Positions 39,896 to 49,057 of a DNA stretch of 64,000 nt are shown one piece after another (position 1 is the first letter of the stretch; every line of letters starts with the position of its first letter). The stretch covers positions 248,001 through 312,000 of the forward strand of contig CP064972.1 in the NCBI GenBank assembly GCA_016699405.1. Reading direction: 5' to 3'. A program made the position numbers and the translations under genes. Origin of the DNA: Holophagales bacterium. Lineage in GTDB: Bacteria; Acidobacteriota; Thermoanaerobaculia; Multivoradales; JAGPDF01. Below the pieces are notes generated by a model that saw only the letters and a program-made list of their open reading frames with translations, searched no databases and was not told where the DNA came from.

Positions 39896-41014
39896 TCAGG
39901 CGCCTCCTGCGGCGAAGAACGAGCGGATCGCGTCGACGACGCGATCGACCTCCTCGAAGGTCAACTCGCCGAAGATCGGCAGGCAGAGCACCTCGCGCGC
40001 CGCGCGCTCGGCCTCGGGCAGCGAGGTGTCGGCGGGAACGGTGGCGGCGAGCGCCGGCTGATGGTGGAGCGGCGAGGGGTAGTGCGTCGCGCAGCCGATC
40101 CCCGCCGCGGTGAGCGCCTGCTGCAGCGCGTCGCGCCGGGAGCTGCGCACCGCGACCTGATGAAAGACCGGCTCGTCGCCCTCGCGCTCGGCGGGCCAGA
40201 CGAGGTCGCCGACTCCCGCGAGCCCGTCGCGGTAGCGCGCCGCGCAGGCGCGCCGATGCGCGTTGTCGCCGTCGAGCAGCGGCAGGCGGCAGTTGAGCAC
40301 CGCGGCCTGGAAGCTGTCGAGGCGGCTGTTGGTCCCCACCAGGGTGTGGTGGTAGCGCGCCGTCTGGCCGTGATTGGCGAGCAGGAAGGCATGCTCGACG
40401 AGCTTGGCATCGCGTCCGCTGATGCCGCCGCCGTCCCCGAAGCAACCGAGGTTCTTCGTCGGGTAGAAGCTCCAGGCCGCGAGCTCGCCGAGCGAGCCGA
40501 CGCGGGCACCCTGGTAGCGTGCGCCGTGCGCCTGGGCCGCGTCCTCGAGCACCCAGAGCCCGTGCCGGTCGGCCAGCGCCCGGATCGCCGCGAAATCGAA
40601 CGGGCGGCCGTAGAGGTGCACGCCGAGGATCCCCACCGTCTTGTCGGTCACCCGCGCCGCCGCATCCCGCGGGTCGAGGTTGTACGTCGCCGGGTCGATG
40701 TCGCAGAGCACCGGAGTTCCGCCGAGCAGGGCGACCGCTTCCGCGGTGGCGAAGAAGGTGAAGCCGGGGACGAGGACCTCGTCTCCCGGCTCGAGACCGA
40801 GCGCACGCAGGGCAATGACGAGCGCGTCCGTCCCGTTGCCGACGCCGATCGCGCGCGGCGCCCCGAGATAGCGGGCGAAGGCCTCTTCGAACTCCTTGAC
40901 CTCCGGACCGAGGACGAACGAGGTCCGGGCGAGAATTGCCTGCCAGCGGCCGTCGAGCTCGGTGGCGATGCGGCGATGGGCGCGGGTGAGATCGAGCATG
41001 GGAACCGGATTCAC
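39896..41014 (-). CDS. DegT/DnrJ/EryC1/StrS family sugar aminotransferase
   Basis: A 372-residue PLP enzyme. Lys187 in SFYPTKNLG is the PLP lysine, EDAAQAHGA (157-165) provides the co-factor Asp, and GNGTDALVIAL (60-70) binds the phosphate. The segment after CFGDGG reads GISGRDAKLVEHAFLLANHGQ, as in the family. These enzymes aminate a keto-sugar nucleotide at C3 or C4, making amino sugars for surface polysaccharide. The GTG at 41014 has AGGAG 9 nt upstream and overlaps the stop of the preceding gene by 4 nt. Confidence 0.9.
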   Translation of the reverse strand: MNPVPMLDLTRAHRRIATELDGRWQAILARTSFVLGPEVKEFEEAFARYLGAPRAIGVGNGTDALVIALRALGLEPGDEVLVPGFTFFATAEAVALLGGTPVLCDIDPATYNLDPRDAAARVTDKTVGILGVHLYGRPFDFAAIRALADRHGLWVLEDAAQAHGARYQGARVGSLGELAAWSFYPTKNLGCFGDGGGISGRDAKLVEHAFLLANHGQTARYHHTLVGTNSRLDSFQAAVLNCRLPLLDGDNAHRRACAARYRDGLAGVGDLVWPAEREGDEPVFHQVAVRSSRRDALQQALTAAGIGCATHYPSPLHHQPALAATVPADTSLPEAERAAREVLCLPIFGELTFEEVDRVVDAIRSFFAAGGA

Positions 41015-42654
41015 GGCGGTGGTCTCCTGGTCGGATCGGGCGCGGCGGCGGGCTCGGCCATCTCCCGCAACGGGTAGCGGCACCACCCGGTGCGATAGAG
41101 CACGAGCTCGTCGCCGGCCATCGTGATGTTGTTCGGAATCGCCAGTCGGACGACCGGCACGAAACGCACCGGGTCGGCCTCGAAGGCGGGAAGAAAACGT
41201 GGATAGGCCGCGACGAAGTCGACCCCGCGGCGCTCGAGATATCGCGCCAGGGCCTCCTGCGGATCGAGCTTTCCTTCGCGCCGCAGCTCGTCGCGCAGCT
41301 CCGGCGTGATCAGCGCTCCGAGGTCGACGAGCCGGTTCGGCAGCACGAAGCCCATCGCGCCAACGTCCGCCACCGCGATCAGCGCTTCGGGGGCCAGGCG
41401 GGGAGCGAGCCAGCGAGCGAGGCGAAGGTCGCTCGATTCGACGTTCGTCACTCCCTGGACATAGCGTCCCGCACCTCGCGCCGTGGCGGCGAGCGCGGGG
41501 CCGAGCACGAGCGCGAACGCCAGCCCCCATCCGGCGACCTTCGCCAGACGCGACGCCGGCCCTCGCCGCAGGGCGTCGAGTGGCGTCGCGAAAGCCATGC
41601 AGCCGACGATGACGAGCGGCGGGAAGAGCGGGAAGAGGTAGCGGCCGAAGTTCCCCAGCACCGTGCCACCGCGCGCCCCGAAGAGGGAGAGCGCACAAGG
41701 CAAGGCGAACAGCCAGAGTGCCGGGAGGAGCGAGAGGCGGCGACCGGTCAGACGACGGGCGAGGAGTGCGCAGCCACCTCCGGCAGCGAGGAGCAGGAAG
41801 AGCGGATGGCTGCGGAAGAACAGGCCCAACGCGAGGTAGAGCGTGTGCAGGTCGGGGAGGAGCCGCGCCACGCCGTCGGCCTTGGCGGCGAAGGTCGTCG
41901 GCAAGGGCGAGCCCGAGACGGTCAGGTTGAACACCGCCACCGGTGCCAGGACGCCGACCGCCACCGCGATGTCCGCGGCAAGCGCCCGCCTGCGCTCGAC
42001 GGCGGGCGACGCACTGCTGACGACGCGTTCGCCGAACGCCAGCAGGAGGAGTAGCAGCCCTTCTGGCCGTGCCAGCGCGGCGAGCGCCAGCACCAAGAGG
42101 CTCAGACGGCCCTGCCGGCGTTCGGCGATCTCTTCGGCATGCAGCCGCATCCCGGCGACCGAAAGCAGCACGAAAAGCGGGATCTCCATCGCGGAAAGCG
42201 CCGCCCACGCCAGCCAGTCGGTGCTCGCGACGGCGAGAGCCGACAAGAAGGCGAGGAGCGGAGGGAGGTTCAGCGCGCGGGCGAGTCGGCCGCTTTCGAC
42301 CACACCAAGGACGGCGAGCGCGACCCCGAGGAACTTGACGGCCAGCACCCGATCGAACGGCAGGGCGCCCAGAAGGGAAAGGAGCGCCGTCCACAGCGGG
42401 GCGGTCGACGCGGGCACGATCTCCCCGGCAGGGAAGGCGAGCCCGGCCCCTGCGGCGAGGCTGCGGGCGAAGACCAGATGGATCCAGCTGTCGTCGAGTG
42501 GCAGGCCGGACGACGCCCCGGTCGTCGCTCGCTCGAAGAGAAGATAGGCCAGCGCGGCGACGAGGGCCACGGTCGCCGGCAGCAGGTCGGCGGTCGCGAG
42601 GCGAAGCCGCCGCAGGGATGAGGGGGCCGTCGGCACTGGGAGGTGATCCGTCAC
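41011..42654 (-). CDS. GT-C-like polytopic membrane glycosyltransferase (uncertain specificity)
   Basis: A 547-residue protein with about 11 membrane helices. The first loop LPLDDSWIHLVFARSLAAG has the paired acidic residues (DD) expected of GT-C enzymes, and GEIVPASTAPLWTALLSL follows the second helix region. The soluble C-terminal ~150 residues are predicted to be periplasmic. It is the first gene of a three-gene leftward run with the DegT aminotransferase and the TPR-bearing GT-C. A TATGCT hexamer (42684-42689, minus strand) lies 29 nt before the GTG. Confidence 0.7.
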   Translation of the reverse strand: MTDHLPVPTAPSSLRRLRLATADLLPATVALVAALAYLLFERATTGASSGLPLDDSWIHLVFARSLAAGAGLAFPAGEIVPASTAPLWTALLSLLGALPFDRVLAVKFLGVALAVLGVVESGRLARALNLPPLLAFLSALAVASTDWLAWAALSAMEIPLFVLLSVAGMRLHAEEIAERRQGRLSLLVLALAALARPEGLLLLLLAFGERVVSSASPAVERRRALAADIAVAVGVLAPVAVFNLTVSGSPLPTTFAAKADGVARLLPDLHTLYLALGLFFRSHPLFLLLAAGGGCALLARRLTGRRLSLLPALWLFALPCALSLFGARGGTVLGNFGRYLFPLFPPLVIVGCMAFATPLDALRRGPASRLAKVAGWGLAFALVLGPALAATARGAGRYVQGVTNVESSDLRLARWLAPRLAPEALIAVADVGAMGFVLPNRLVDLGALITPELRDELRREGKLDPQEALARYLERRGVDFVAAYPRFLPAFEADPVRFVPVVRLAIPNNITMAGDELVLYRTGWCRYPLREMAEPAAAPDPTRRPPP

Positions 42655-42734
42655 GGCGGTTCCGGCCCGAGCGGGCCCTCCGGAGCATACATGAGGGCTC
42701 CGGGGCGCCGAGGCGAACGGCGCGGCGACCTTGA

Positions 42735-42740
42735 TAGGCT
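42735..42740 (+). promoter_or_regulatory. Putative -10 hexamer TAGGCT of the first M20 peptidase gene
   Basis: TAGGCT ends 11 nt before the ATG at 42752, with no Shine-Dalgarno between. A transcript from here would have at most a few leader bases. Confidence 0.35.
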
Positions 42741-42751
42741 CGCCACGGCCG

Positions 42752-44197
42752 ATGGCGAGACGCCCACTCACCCCGCTCGGGGCCCGACGTCGCCATGCCG
42801 CCCGTCTCGCCCTGTATCTCTCGCTCGCGACCAGCGCACTCGTCGGCGTCGGCCTCGGACGAGTCGCCTCCGAAGTCGTGCGACGGGCTCCCGAAGTCGA
42901 CGACGACTCGGCCGAGTGGCTCGGCATCGACTTTGCCGCGCTTCCGGAAGTCAGCCTGTTGCAGCGCTACGTCGCGATCAACACCAGCTATCCCGATGGC
43001 GACGAGCTCGCCGGGGCCCGCTTTCTCGAGACCGAGCTCGCCCGACGCGGGATCCACGGCCAGGTCGAGTACCTCGGGCGGGGGCGGGCCAACTTCTGGG
43101 CGATCCTCGAGGGGAGCGAGCCGGGGGCGGTGGTGCTGCACCACCACATCGACGTGGAGGAGGCGCACGAATCGGCCGACTGGGCCTATGCTCCCTTCTC
43201 CGGCACGATCGACGGGCCCTGGATGTACGGACGAGGGGTCTACGACATGAAGAGCCTGGCGATCGCCCAGATGGTCGCGCTCTTCGACCTGCAGGCCGAC
43301 ACCCCGCGACCCCGCAAGAGCGTCATCTATCTGGCAACCGGCGGCGAGGAGACGGGAAGCGACCTCGGCATGCGGTGGCTCGTCCGGCAGCACCCGGAGT
43401 TGGTGCGCCGGTTCGACCTCATGCTGACCGAGGGAGGAGCGGTCGACGCCACGACGCCGACCCAGATCAAGTACTGGGGCATCGAGTTCGGCCAGAAGCA
43501 CTTCGTCGACCTGCACTTCTGCTCGTCGAGCCGCGAACGCCTGGAGGACCTGCGCAGCGACCTCCTCGCCTACGGCAAGCCGGACTGGCCGCTCCACCTG
43601 TCCCCCGAGGCGCGCGAGTTCGCGCTGCGCTACGGGGCCAGCCGCGACCTGGGTCTCTACCGCCAGCTCCTCCTCCGTCCCGACGAGCTCCTCCTCGAGG
43701 CGGACCGGTTCGCCCAATTGACCCCGATCCTCAAAGCGCTGTTCCGCAACGAGATTCACGCCTCGGTCGTGACCGCCGCGCCGGGCGGCGGCTGGGAGCT
43801 CCTCGCCAAGCTCCACCTCTTCCCCGGCCAACCGGTCGCGGAGGGGCTGGCGGCCGCCTTGCCGTCCGGGATCGCCTCGGGCGTCTCGATGACCATGCGC
43901 GATCCTGGCGGCGCGCACGCCGTCACCTCGCTCTCCCACCCGGCCTACCAGGTTCTCGAGGACGCCGTCCGCACCGCCTATCCACACGCGGTCGTCGGCC
44001 CGCTGTTCTCGAGTTGGACGGCCTCGGATGCCCGCTTCGTCCGCGACCTCGGCCGACCGGCTTTCGGGTTCTCGCCGTTCTTGATCGTCTCCTCCGACAC
44101 CTACTATGTCGGGGGACCGAACGAACGGATCAGCCTCGCCGGCTATGTGAAGGGCGTGAGGCTCTACTCGAAGGTCCTGCGCCGCCTCGCCAACTGA
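42752..44197 (+). CDS. M20 family metallopeptidase, membrane-anchored
   Basis: About 481 residues. A basic N-terminus and one hydrophobic helix (about 16-38) suggest an anchor or uncleaved signal, so the catalytic part is periplasmic. M20 metal-site motifs: HHHIDVEE (H-x-D, with EE where most have VP), GRGVYDMKS (bridging Asp), GGEETGSD (general base and ligand Glu) and LTEGG further on. Members hydrolyse dipeptides or acylated amino acids. TTG at 42731 is an alternative start. It is divergent from the GT-C gene and lies upstream of the pilin. Confidence 0.84.
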   Translation: MARRPLTPLGARRRHAARLALYLSLATSALVGVGLGRVASEVVRRAPEVDDDSAEWLGIDFAALPEVSLLQRYVAINTSYPDGDELAGARFLETELARRGIHGQVEYLGRGRANFWAILEGSEPGAVVLHHHIDVEEAHESADWAYAPFSGTIDGPWMYGRGVYDMKSLAIAQMVALFDLQADTPRPRKSVIYLATGGEETGSDLGMRWLVRQHPELVRRFDLMLTEGGAVDATTPTQIKYWGIEFGQKHFVDLHFCSSSRERLEDLRSDLLAYGKPDWPLHLSPEAREFALRYGASRDLGLYRQLLLRPDELLLEADRFAQLTPILKALFRNEIHASVVTAAPGGGWELLAKLHLFPGQPVAEGLAAALPSGIASGVSMTMRDPGGAHAVTSLSHPAYQVLEDAVRTAYPHAVVGPLFSSWTASDARFVRDLGRPAFGFSPFLIVSSDTYYVGGPNERISLAGYVKGVRLYSKVLRRLAN

Positions 44198-44281
44198 CAC
44201 CCAACGTCACTCCCGAGTGGCACTCCTTGGCTGTTCCGCCGCTGTTGCGCCGCTTCGACCCTCGATTCGGGGGCATTCCGC

Positions 44282-44297
44282 TGGCACGGCGCGTGCT
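44282..44297 (+). promoter_or_regulatory. Sigma-54 promoter of the pilin gene
   Basis: TGGCACG at 44282-44288, four bases, then GTGCT at 44293-44297: one mismatch to the consensus TGGCACG-N4-TTGCT, with GG and GC ten bases apart. It lies 65 nt before the pilin ATG, and a PilR-like sigma-54 activator is encoded at 57697-59010. Confidence 0.7.
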
Positions 44298-44362
44298 TTT
44301 CTTTCCCCTCGAATCCCGGAATCACCCGGGAAACCGATCCCACCAAGGGAAGAGGAGACCAG

Positions 44363-44902
44363 ATGCTGCAGAGACTTCGCAATCGGCAGCGGGGCTTCAC
44401 CCTGATCGAGCTCCTGATCGTGGTCGCGATCATCGGCATCATCGCCGCGATCCTGATCCCGAACTTGATCGACGCCCTGCAGAAGGCCAAGCAGAAGCGC
44501 ACCATGTCGGACATCCGCAACACCGGCACCGCCTGGATGTCCTGGCTGACCGACCAGGTCGGCTCGACCGCCGCGGGCTCGAGCAACACCTTCTCGCTCA
44601 CCCCGTTCGGCACCGCCAAGTCGTACGCCAACATGGTCTCGACGCTCCGTCCGACGACCACGTTCTTCTACATGCAGGAGATCCCGCAGAAGGACGGATG
44701 GAAGACCGACATCCAGTACTTCTCGAACTCCAACCTCCTCGCCAGCCGCGTGCTGGCCATCCGGAGCGCCGGCAAGGACCAGTCGTTCGGCGGCACCGAC
44801 TACACGGTCGGCCCGTTCGTCGCCACCGACTACAACCAGGACATGGTCTGGTCGGACGGCTACTTCGTTCGTTGGCCGGGCGGCTCGGGAGCCGGTTCGT
44901 AA
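44363..44902 (+). CDS. Type IV pilin / type II secretion pseudopilin (GspG-like)
   Basis: A 179-residue prepilin. An 11-residue basic leader ends RQRG, followed by FTLIELLIVVAIIGIIAAILIPNL: cleavage after Gly11 would leave N-methyl-Phe1 and Glu5 of the mature protein, the signature of type IV pilins and pseudopilins. The remaining ~130 residues form a small C-terminal domain with no cysteine pair. AAGAGGAG precedes the ATG. A sigma-54 promoter is upstream and a strong terminator follows, so it is a single-gene, highly regulated unit, as expected for the major pilin or a major pseudopilin. The prepilin peptidase gene lies 1.5 kb downstream. Confidence 0.9.
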   Translation: MLQRLRNRQRGFTLIELLIVVAIIGIIAAILIPNLIDALQKAKQKRTMSDIRNTGTAWMSWLTDQVGSTAAGSSNTFSLTPFGTAKSYANMVSTLRPTTTFFYMQEIPQKDGWKTDIQYFSNSNLLASRVLAIRSAGKDQSFGGTDYTVGPFVATDYNQDMVWSDGYFVRWPGGSGAGS

Positions 44903-44926
44903 GCGAACCGACCTCCGTCTCGGAAG

Positions 44927-44962
44927 AGCGCCGCGGCAACTCGCCGCGGCGCTTTTTCTTTT
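44927..44962 (+). terminator. Rho-independent terminator after the pilin gene
   Basis: A perfect 11-bp stem (44927-44937 with 44943-44953) with a 5-nt loop is followed by ttttctttt. It is 25 nt past the pilin stop. Confidence 0.85.
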
Positions 44963-44969
44963 GATGCGG

Positions 44970-44975
44970 TAGTTT
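44970..44975 (+). promoter_or_regulatory. Putative -10 hexamer TAGTTT of the second M20 peptidase operon (leaderless)
   Basis: TAGTTT is followed by 7 nt and the GTG start at 44983. No ribosome-binding site is visible. Confidence 0.4.
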
Positions 44976-44982
44976 CGACTTC

Positions 44983-46395
44983 GTGCGCCGCGCCGCTTTC
45001 GCTTCGCTCGCCCTGGTCCTGCTGACCGCCGTCGCGGCACGTGGAGGCGCTCCTCCCCCGCCGACGAGCCCGGCCGCGCTGCTCGCGGCCTACCTTCGGA
45101 TCGACACCGCGACGGGCGCTCCCGGCGAGGCCCGGGCTGCCGAGTGGCTCGCCGGAGAGCTGCAGCGTGCCGGCCTCCCCGCCACCCGCCACCTCGGCCC
45201 CGACGGCCGCACCAGTCTCTCCTGTCGACTCGCTGCGAACGCCGCGCGCACCGGCGGCACCGTGGTCCTGCTCCACCACCTCGATGTCGTGCCGGCCGGA
45301 GAGGGCTGGAGCGTGCCGGCATTCGGCGGAGTCACCCGCGACGGCGCGATCTGGGGACGTGGAGCCGTCGATGCCAAAGGGCTCGGCATCGCCCACCTCG
45401 CCGCGTTCCTCGATGCGGCGCAGAGCGACCTGCCGCGCCACCGCGACCTCGTCCTTCTCGCCACGGCCGGCGAAGAGTCCGGCGGCTCGGCCGGGGTCGG
45501 ATGGCTGATGAGCGCCCACCCGGAGCTCTTCGCCGACGTCGCCGTGGTCCTCAACGAGGGGGGAATGAACCGGACCGCCAACGACCGGCCGCTCTGGTTC
45601 GGCATCGAGACGTCTCAGAAGCGGCCCTTCTGGCTCGAGCTCGTCGCCCGCGGGCGGGGCGGCCATGCCTCCAGCCTGGCGCCAGAGAGTGCCACGCATC
45701 AACTCGTCCGAGCGCTCGCACGCTTCGTCGATCGCCCGCGCCACTGGCGCCTCGAGGAGCCGGCCGCCACCGCGCTCGCCGCTCAGGCCAAGGTCGACCC
45801 GAGCCTCGCCGCGGCGCTCGCCCGGCTCCCCGCCACACTCTCCACCGGCACACCCGAGAGCAGCCTGCCTCCGGGACTGCTCGGCGCACTGGACGACACG
45901 CTGCAGGTGACGATGCTCACCGGCGCTCCGTCGATCAACGTCATCGCCCCCGAAGCGCGCGCGACGGTGGACGGGCGCCTGTTGCCCGCCACCGACGACA
46001 TCGCGCTGCTCGCCGAGCTGCGCGCTCTGGCCGGCCGCGACGTCGAGATCCGGGTGCTCCTCGCCGCGCCACGCAGTCAGCCGTCGCCGACCGAGAGCCC
46101 GGAGTTTCGGATCCTCCAGGCGACCCTGTCCGGGGAAGCGCGCGTTTTGCCTGCGTTCATCCCGGGAGTCACCGACTCGCGCTACTTCCGCGAACGGGGA
46201 ATCGCCGCCTACGGCTTTTCGCCCTTCGCCCTGGACGGATCGGTGCTCGCCGCGATCCACGGACCGAACGAGCGAATGCCCGAGCACGAGCTCAGCCGCG
46301 GCATCGAACGGATGCGCCGGGTCGTCCGGGCGCTCCTGGCGGAAACAACCCGTGGACCTGCGGCCGCGAGCCCGGCAGGTGGGAGCACTCGGTGA
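44983..46395 (+). CDS. M20 family metallopeptidase, exported
   Basis: A 470-residue enzyme with a signal peptide (MRRAAFASLALVLLTAVAARGG). All M20 features are present: HHLDVVP (H-x-D), GRGAVDAKG (bridging Asp), GEESGG (Glu pair), LNEGG, a dimerisation domain opening with GGHASSLAPES, and a final HGPNERM with the last metal-ligand His. It is more canonical than the M20 protein at 42752. The pair share the end motif YGFSPF and may be distant paralogues. The GTG start lacks a Shine-Dalgarno. The prepilin peptidase gene overlaps its stop by 4 nt, so both are in one transcript. Confidence 0.87.
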   Translation: MRRAAFASLALVLLTAVAARGGAPPPPTSPAALLAAYLRIDTATGAPGEARAAEWLAGELQRAGLPATRHLGPDGRTSLSCRLAANAARTGGTVVLLHHLDVVPAGEGWSVPAFGGVTRDGAIWGRGAVDAKGLGIAHLAAFLDAAQSDLPRHRDLVLLATAGEESGGSAGVGWLMSAHPELFADVAVVLNEGGMNRTANDRPLWFGIETSQKRPFWLELVARGRGGHASSLAPESATHQLVRALARFVDRPRHWRLEEPAATALAAQAKVDPSLAAALARLPATLSTGTPESSLPPGLLGALDDTLQVTMLTGAPSINVIAPEARATVDGRLLPATDDIALLAELRALAGRDVEIRVLLAAPRSQPSPTESPEFRILQATLSGEARVLPAFIPGVTDSRYFRERGIAAYGFSPFALDGSVLAAIHGPNERMPEHELSRGIERMRRVVRALLAETTRGPAAASPAGGSTR

Positions 46396-47180
46396 GCCTT
46401 CTCCACGAATTGCCGGCCGCGGCCGTGGTCGGCTACGTCGCCGCGGTCGGCCTGATCGTCGGCAGCTACCTCAACGTCGTCATCCATCGGCTGCCGCTCG
46501 GGCTGTCCACGGTCCGACCGCGCTCGCGCTGTCCGCACTGCGGGGCCGCCATCCGGGCGACCGACAACCTCCCGGTGCTGAGCTGGCTTCTCCTGCGGGG
46601 CCGCTGTCGCGACTGTCGGGCGCCGATCTCCTGGCGCTATCCCGCCGTCGAGGCGACCGCCTCCACGCTCTTCGTGGCGAGCTTCGCGCGCTTCGGCCTG
46701 CACCTCGAGACGTTGTCGGCGATCGCGCTGAGCTGTCTCCTGTTGACCCTCGCGGCCATCGACATCGACCACCTCTACCTTCCCGATCGTCTGACGCTCG
46801 GCGGCATCGCCGCCGGTGTCGCCCTGCAGGTTGCCAGCAACAGCGGGTCGCTCGCCCGCGCCTTGCAGGGCGCGCTCGTCGGCGGCGGGGTCCTGCTCGT
46901 CGTCGCCGGTGCTTGGCTGCTCGCCACCGGCCGCGAGGGGATGGGCCTCGGCGACGCCAAGATGCTGGCGATGATCGGCGCCTTCCTCGGCTGGCCCGGC
47001 GTCGCCGTCACGCTCGTCGTCGCCTCGGCTACCGGCGCAGCAGCAGGAGTCGCCCTGCTCGCCGGCCGCCGCATCGACCTCCAGGCCCGCCTGCCATTCG
47101 GCCTCTTCCTCGCGCTCGGTGGGCTCGCCGCACTGTTCCTCGGTCCCGGCCTCGTGGCCCGCTACGAGGCGCTGCTTTGA
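46392..47180 (+). CDS. pilD: Prepilin peptidase / N-methyltransferase
   Basis: A 262-residue inner-membrane aspartyl protease that cuts prepilin leaders and methylates the new N-terminus. The N-terminal cytoplasmic domain has two cysteine pairs (Cys47/50 and Cys72/75) that bind zinc. Catalytic aspartates are in AAIDIDHLYLPD (around 124-126) and in GLGDAK (Asp188). About seven to eight membrane helices are seen. The GTG at 46392 overlaps the stop of the M20 gene. It would process the pilin at 44363 and the minor pilins at 49058-51634. Confidence 0.93.
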   Translation: MSLLHELPAAAVVGYVAAVGLIVGSYLNVVIHRLPLGLSTVRPRSRCPHCGAAIRATDNLPVLSWLLLRGRCRDCRAPISWRYPAVEATASTLFVASFARFGLHLETLSAIALSCLLLTLAAIDIDHLYLPDRLTLGGIAAGVALQVASNSGSLARALQGALVGGGVLLVVAGAWLLATGREGMGLGDAKMLAMIGAFLGWPGVAVTLVVASATGAAAGVALLAGRRIDLQARLPFGLFLALGGLAALFLGPGLVARYEALL

Positions 47181-48947
47181 ATCGGGACGGCGGCCACGAG
47201 AAGCGTCGCCGCGGACGGCGCATCGTCAACGTCGGTCTGCGCGCCGAAGTTCTCATCCTCATCCCGGTCTCCATGCTGTTGCTCGCCCTGCTCGCCGTCT
47301 TCTCGCTCTTCGGCTTCCGCGATGCGATCGAGCGCACCGGCGAAGAACGGCGGGACGAGGCACTGCAACTTGCCCGTCGCGTCGCCGAGATGAGCAGCAC
47401 GGACTCGCCCGAGCCGCTTGCCACGCTCCGCGAACTGGCGCCGGGCCTCCGTTCGCTCGCCATCTACGGGAGCGACCTGCGCCGCCGGTCGGATCTCGTA
47501 GAGAGCGCCGCCGCTCCCGAGTCGATTCCGCAAGGCTGGGCCGAGGCGACGGCGTTCGGCCCGTCCGCCGAGCTGCCCTCCACGGTCGTCGCCATCGCTC
47601 CGGCCAGGGAAGGCGCCGATCGGCGCTGGGTGCGGGTCGAGCTCGGCGCCTCGACCGTCGGCGCCGCCCGGCGAACGCTCGTCGTGCTGACGCCCTTGCT
47701 GCTCGGCGTCACCGCCGCCTTGACGATCCTCGTCACGCTGTTCGTCCGCCCGCTGCTGGCGCCTTACGACGCCTTGCTCCACACCGCCCGCCAAGCCGGC
47801 CTCCTCTCCTCCGCCGAATCGGACGAGATCGCGGCGCTGATCGCCGGGTTCGAAGGTGCCGTCAGCTCGCATCACCGACCGGCGAGCGCGCTCGCCGCGG
47901 CCGAGCAATCGCTCACCGAAGAGTTGCAGGCTGGCCTGATGCTCGCCGGGCCACAGGGTGAAGTCCTCGCCCTGAACGCGACCGGCTCCCGGATTCTCGG
48001 CGTGCGACATCCCCAGATCGGCCAGCCGGTCGAGGAGGTGCTCGCCGAGCTGCCGCAGCTCGCCGCTCTCGTTCGCCAGGCGGTCGGCAACGGCGAGCCG
48101 ATCGACCGCGCCGAAGTCGCGATCGGCGGAGTCACCGACCGGCAGACTCTCGGCGTGGCGATCCACGCCCTTCGCCGCGGCGAAGGCAGCCCGCGCGGCT
48201 ACCTCGTGCTGTTCAGCGATCTGACCCGTTTCGAGCGACTCGCCGCCGAACAGCGGCTCAACGAAGGGCTCGCCCAGCTCGGGGACGCTCGCTGCCGGCG
48301 TCGCCCACGAGCTGCGCAACAGTCTCGGCGTGCTTCGCGGATATGTCGAGCTCTCGGCCGACGAGACGGATCCGCGAGCGCTGCTCTCCTACCGCCAGGA
48401 GATCGAGGCGGAGACGACCCGGCTTCAGCAGGTCGTCGACGACTTCCTCGCCTTCGCGCGACCCGGCGCGATCCGTCTCGACCCGATGGACCTTGCCGAG
48501 GTGCTGGCGCGGGTGGCGCGCGATGTCGCGCCCGGTGCGCAGCCCGCGGCACTGTTCATCACCCCACCTCCACGGATGCACGGCGACGCCGTGCTGCTCG
48601 AGCGCGCCTTCCGCAACCTCCTGCGCAACGCCGGGTCGGCCAACAGCGAGAGCGGCTCCCGCGAGGTCGTCCGGGTGTCGCTCGGCCCGACGAGCGGAGG
48701 CTGGGAGGTCCGGATCGAGGACCGTGGACCCGGCGTTCCCGAGGCGATCCGTTCCCGACTCTTCCAGCCGTTCGTGTCGAGTCGACCGGGAGGCACCGGG
48801 CTGGGACTCGCACTCGCTCGGCGTGTGGTCGCCATGCACCGTGGCAGCCTCCGGCTCGACGATCGTGAAGGGGGTGGAACCTGCGCCGTGGTGGAGTTCC
48901 CGCGAGACGCTTTTGTTACGCATGGTAACGCGCGGCCGACAGAATGA
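47177..48947 (+). pseudogene. PilS-like sensor histidine kinase broken by a one-base frameshift
   Basis: The TTG at 47177 (GAGG 7 nt upstream) overlaps the pilD stop. The kinase has a membrane helix (about 18-46), a periplasmic sensor of ~130 residues, a second helix near 185, a PAS-like domain, then the dimerisation/H-box and ATPase domains. The H-box is split: GGGG at 48281-48284 has one base too many. Dropping one G gives LGTLAAGVAHELRNSLGVLRGY, with the phospho-accepting His at 48306-48308. The second frame then carries the N box RNLLRNAG, G1 EDRGPGVPE and G2 GGTGLGLALARR to the stop at 48947. As written, the product stops being a kinase before the H-box. Unlike classic PilS with six helices, only two are seen, so identity rests on neighbours. 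The partner is probably the regulator at 57697. Confidence 0.82.
48281..48284 (+). other. Frameshift site in the histidine kinase gene
   Basis: A run of four G. Three G restore one continuous kinase through the H-box; four G switch to a frame that lacks it. Confidence 0.75.
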
Positions 48948-49057
48948 CAGCGCCACCCAACCCAACTCCAAGGGCGAATCTCTCCAATCAAAGGGGTTCC
49001 GCTCCGCGGCCGACCGGCCGGAGCGACGGCATCCGAATTGCCTTCAAGAGGATCACC

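Noticed and set aside
39896..44200. A single 1434-codon open frame on the minus strand
   Set aside because: Only its end (39896-41014) is a gene, the DegT aminotransferase. The rest is antisense or out of frame to the GT-C and M20 genes and reads as Arg/Gly/Ala-rich noise, as expected at high GC.
49028..49041. GG-N10-GC (cggcatccgaattgcc) before the FimT-like gene, resembling a sigma-54 promoter
   Set aside because: It lies only ~17 nt before the ATG, so the transcript would start inside or after the ribosome-binding site, and it has several mismatches to the consensus.
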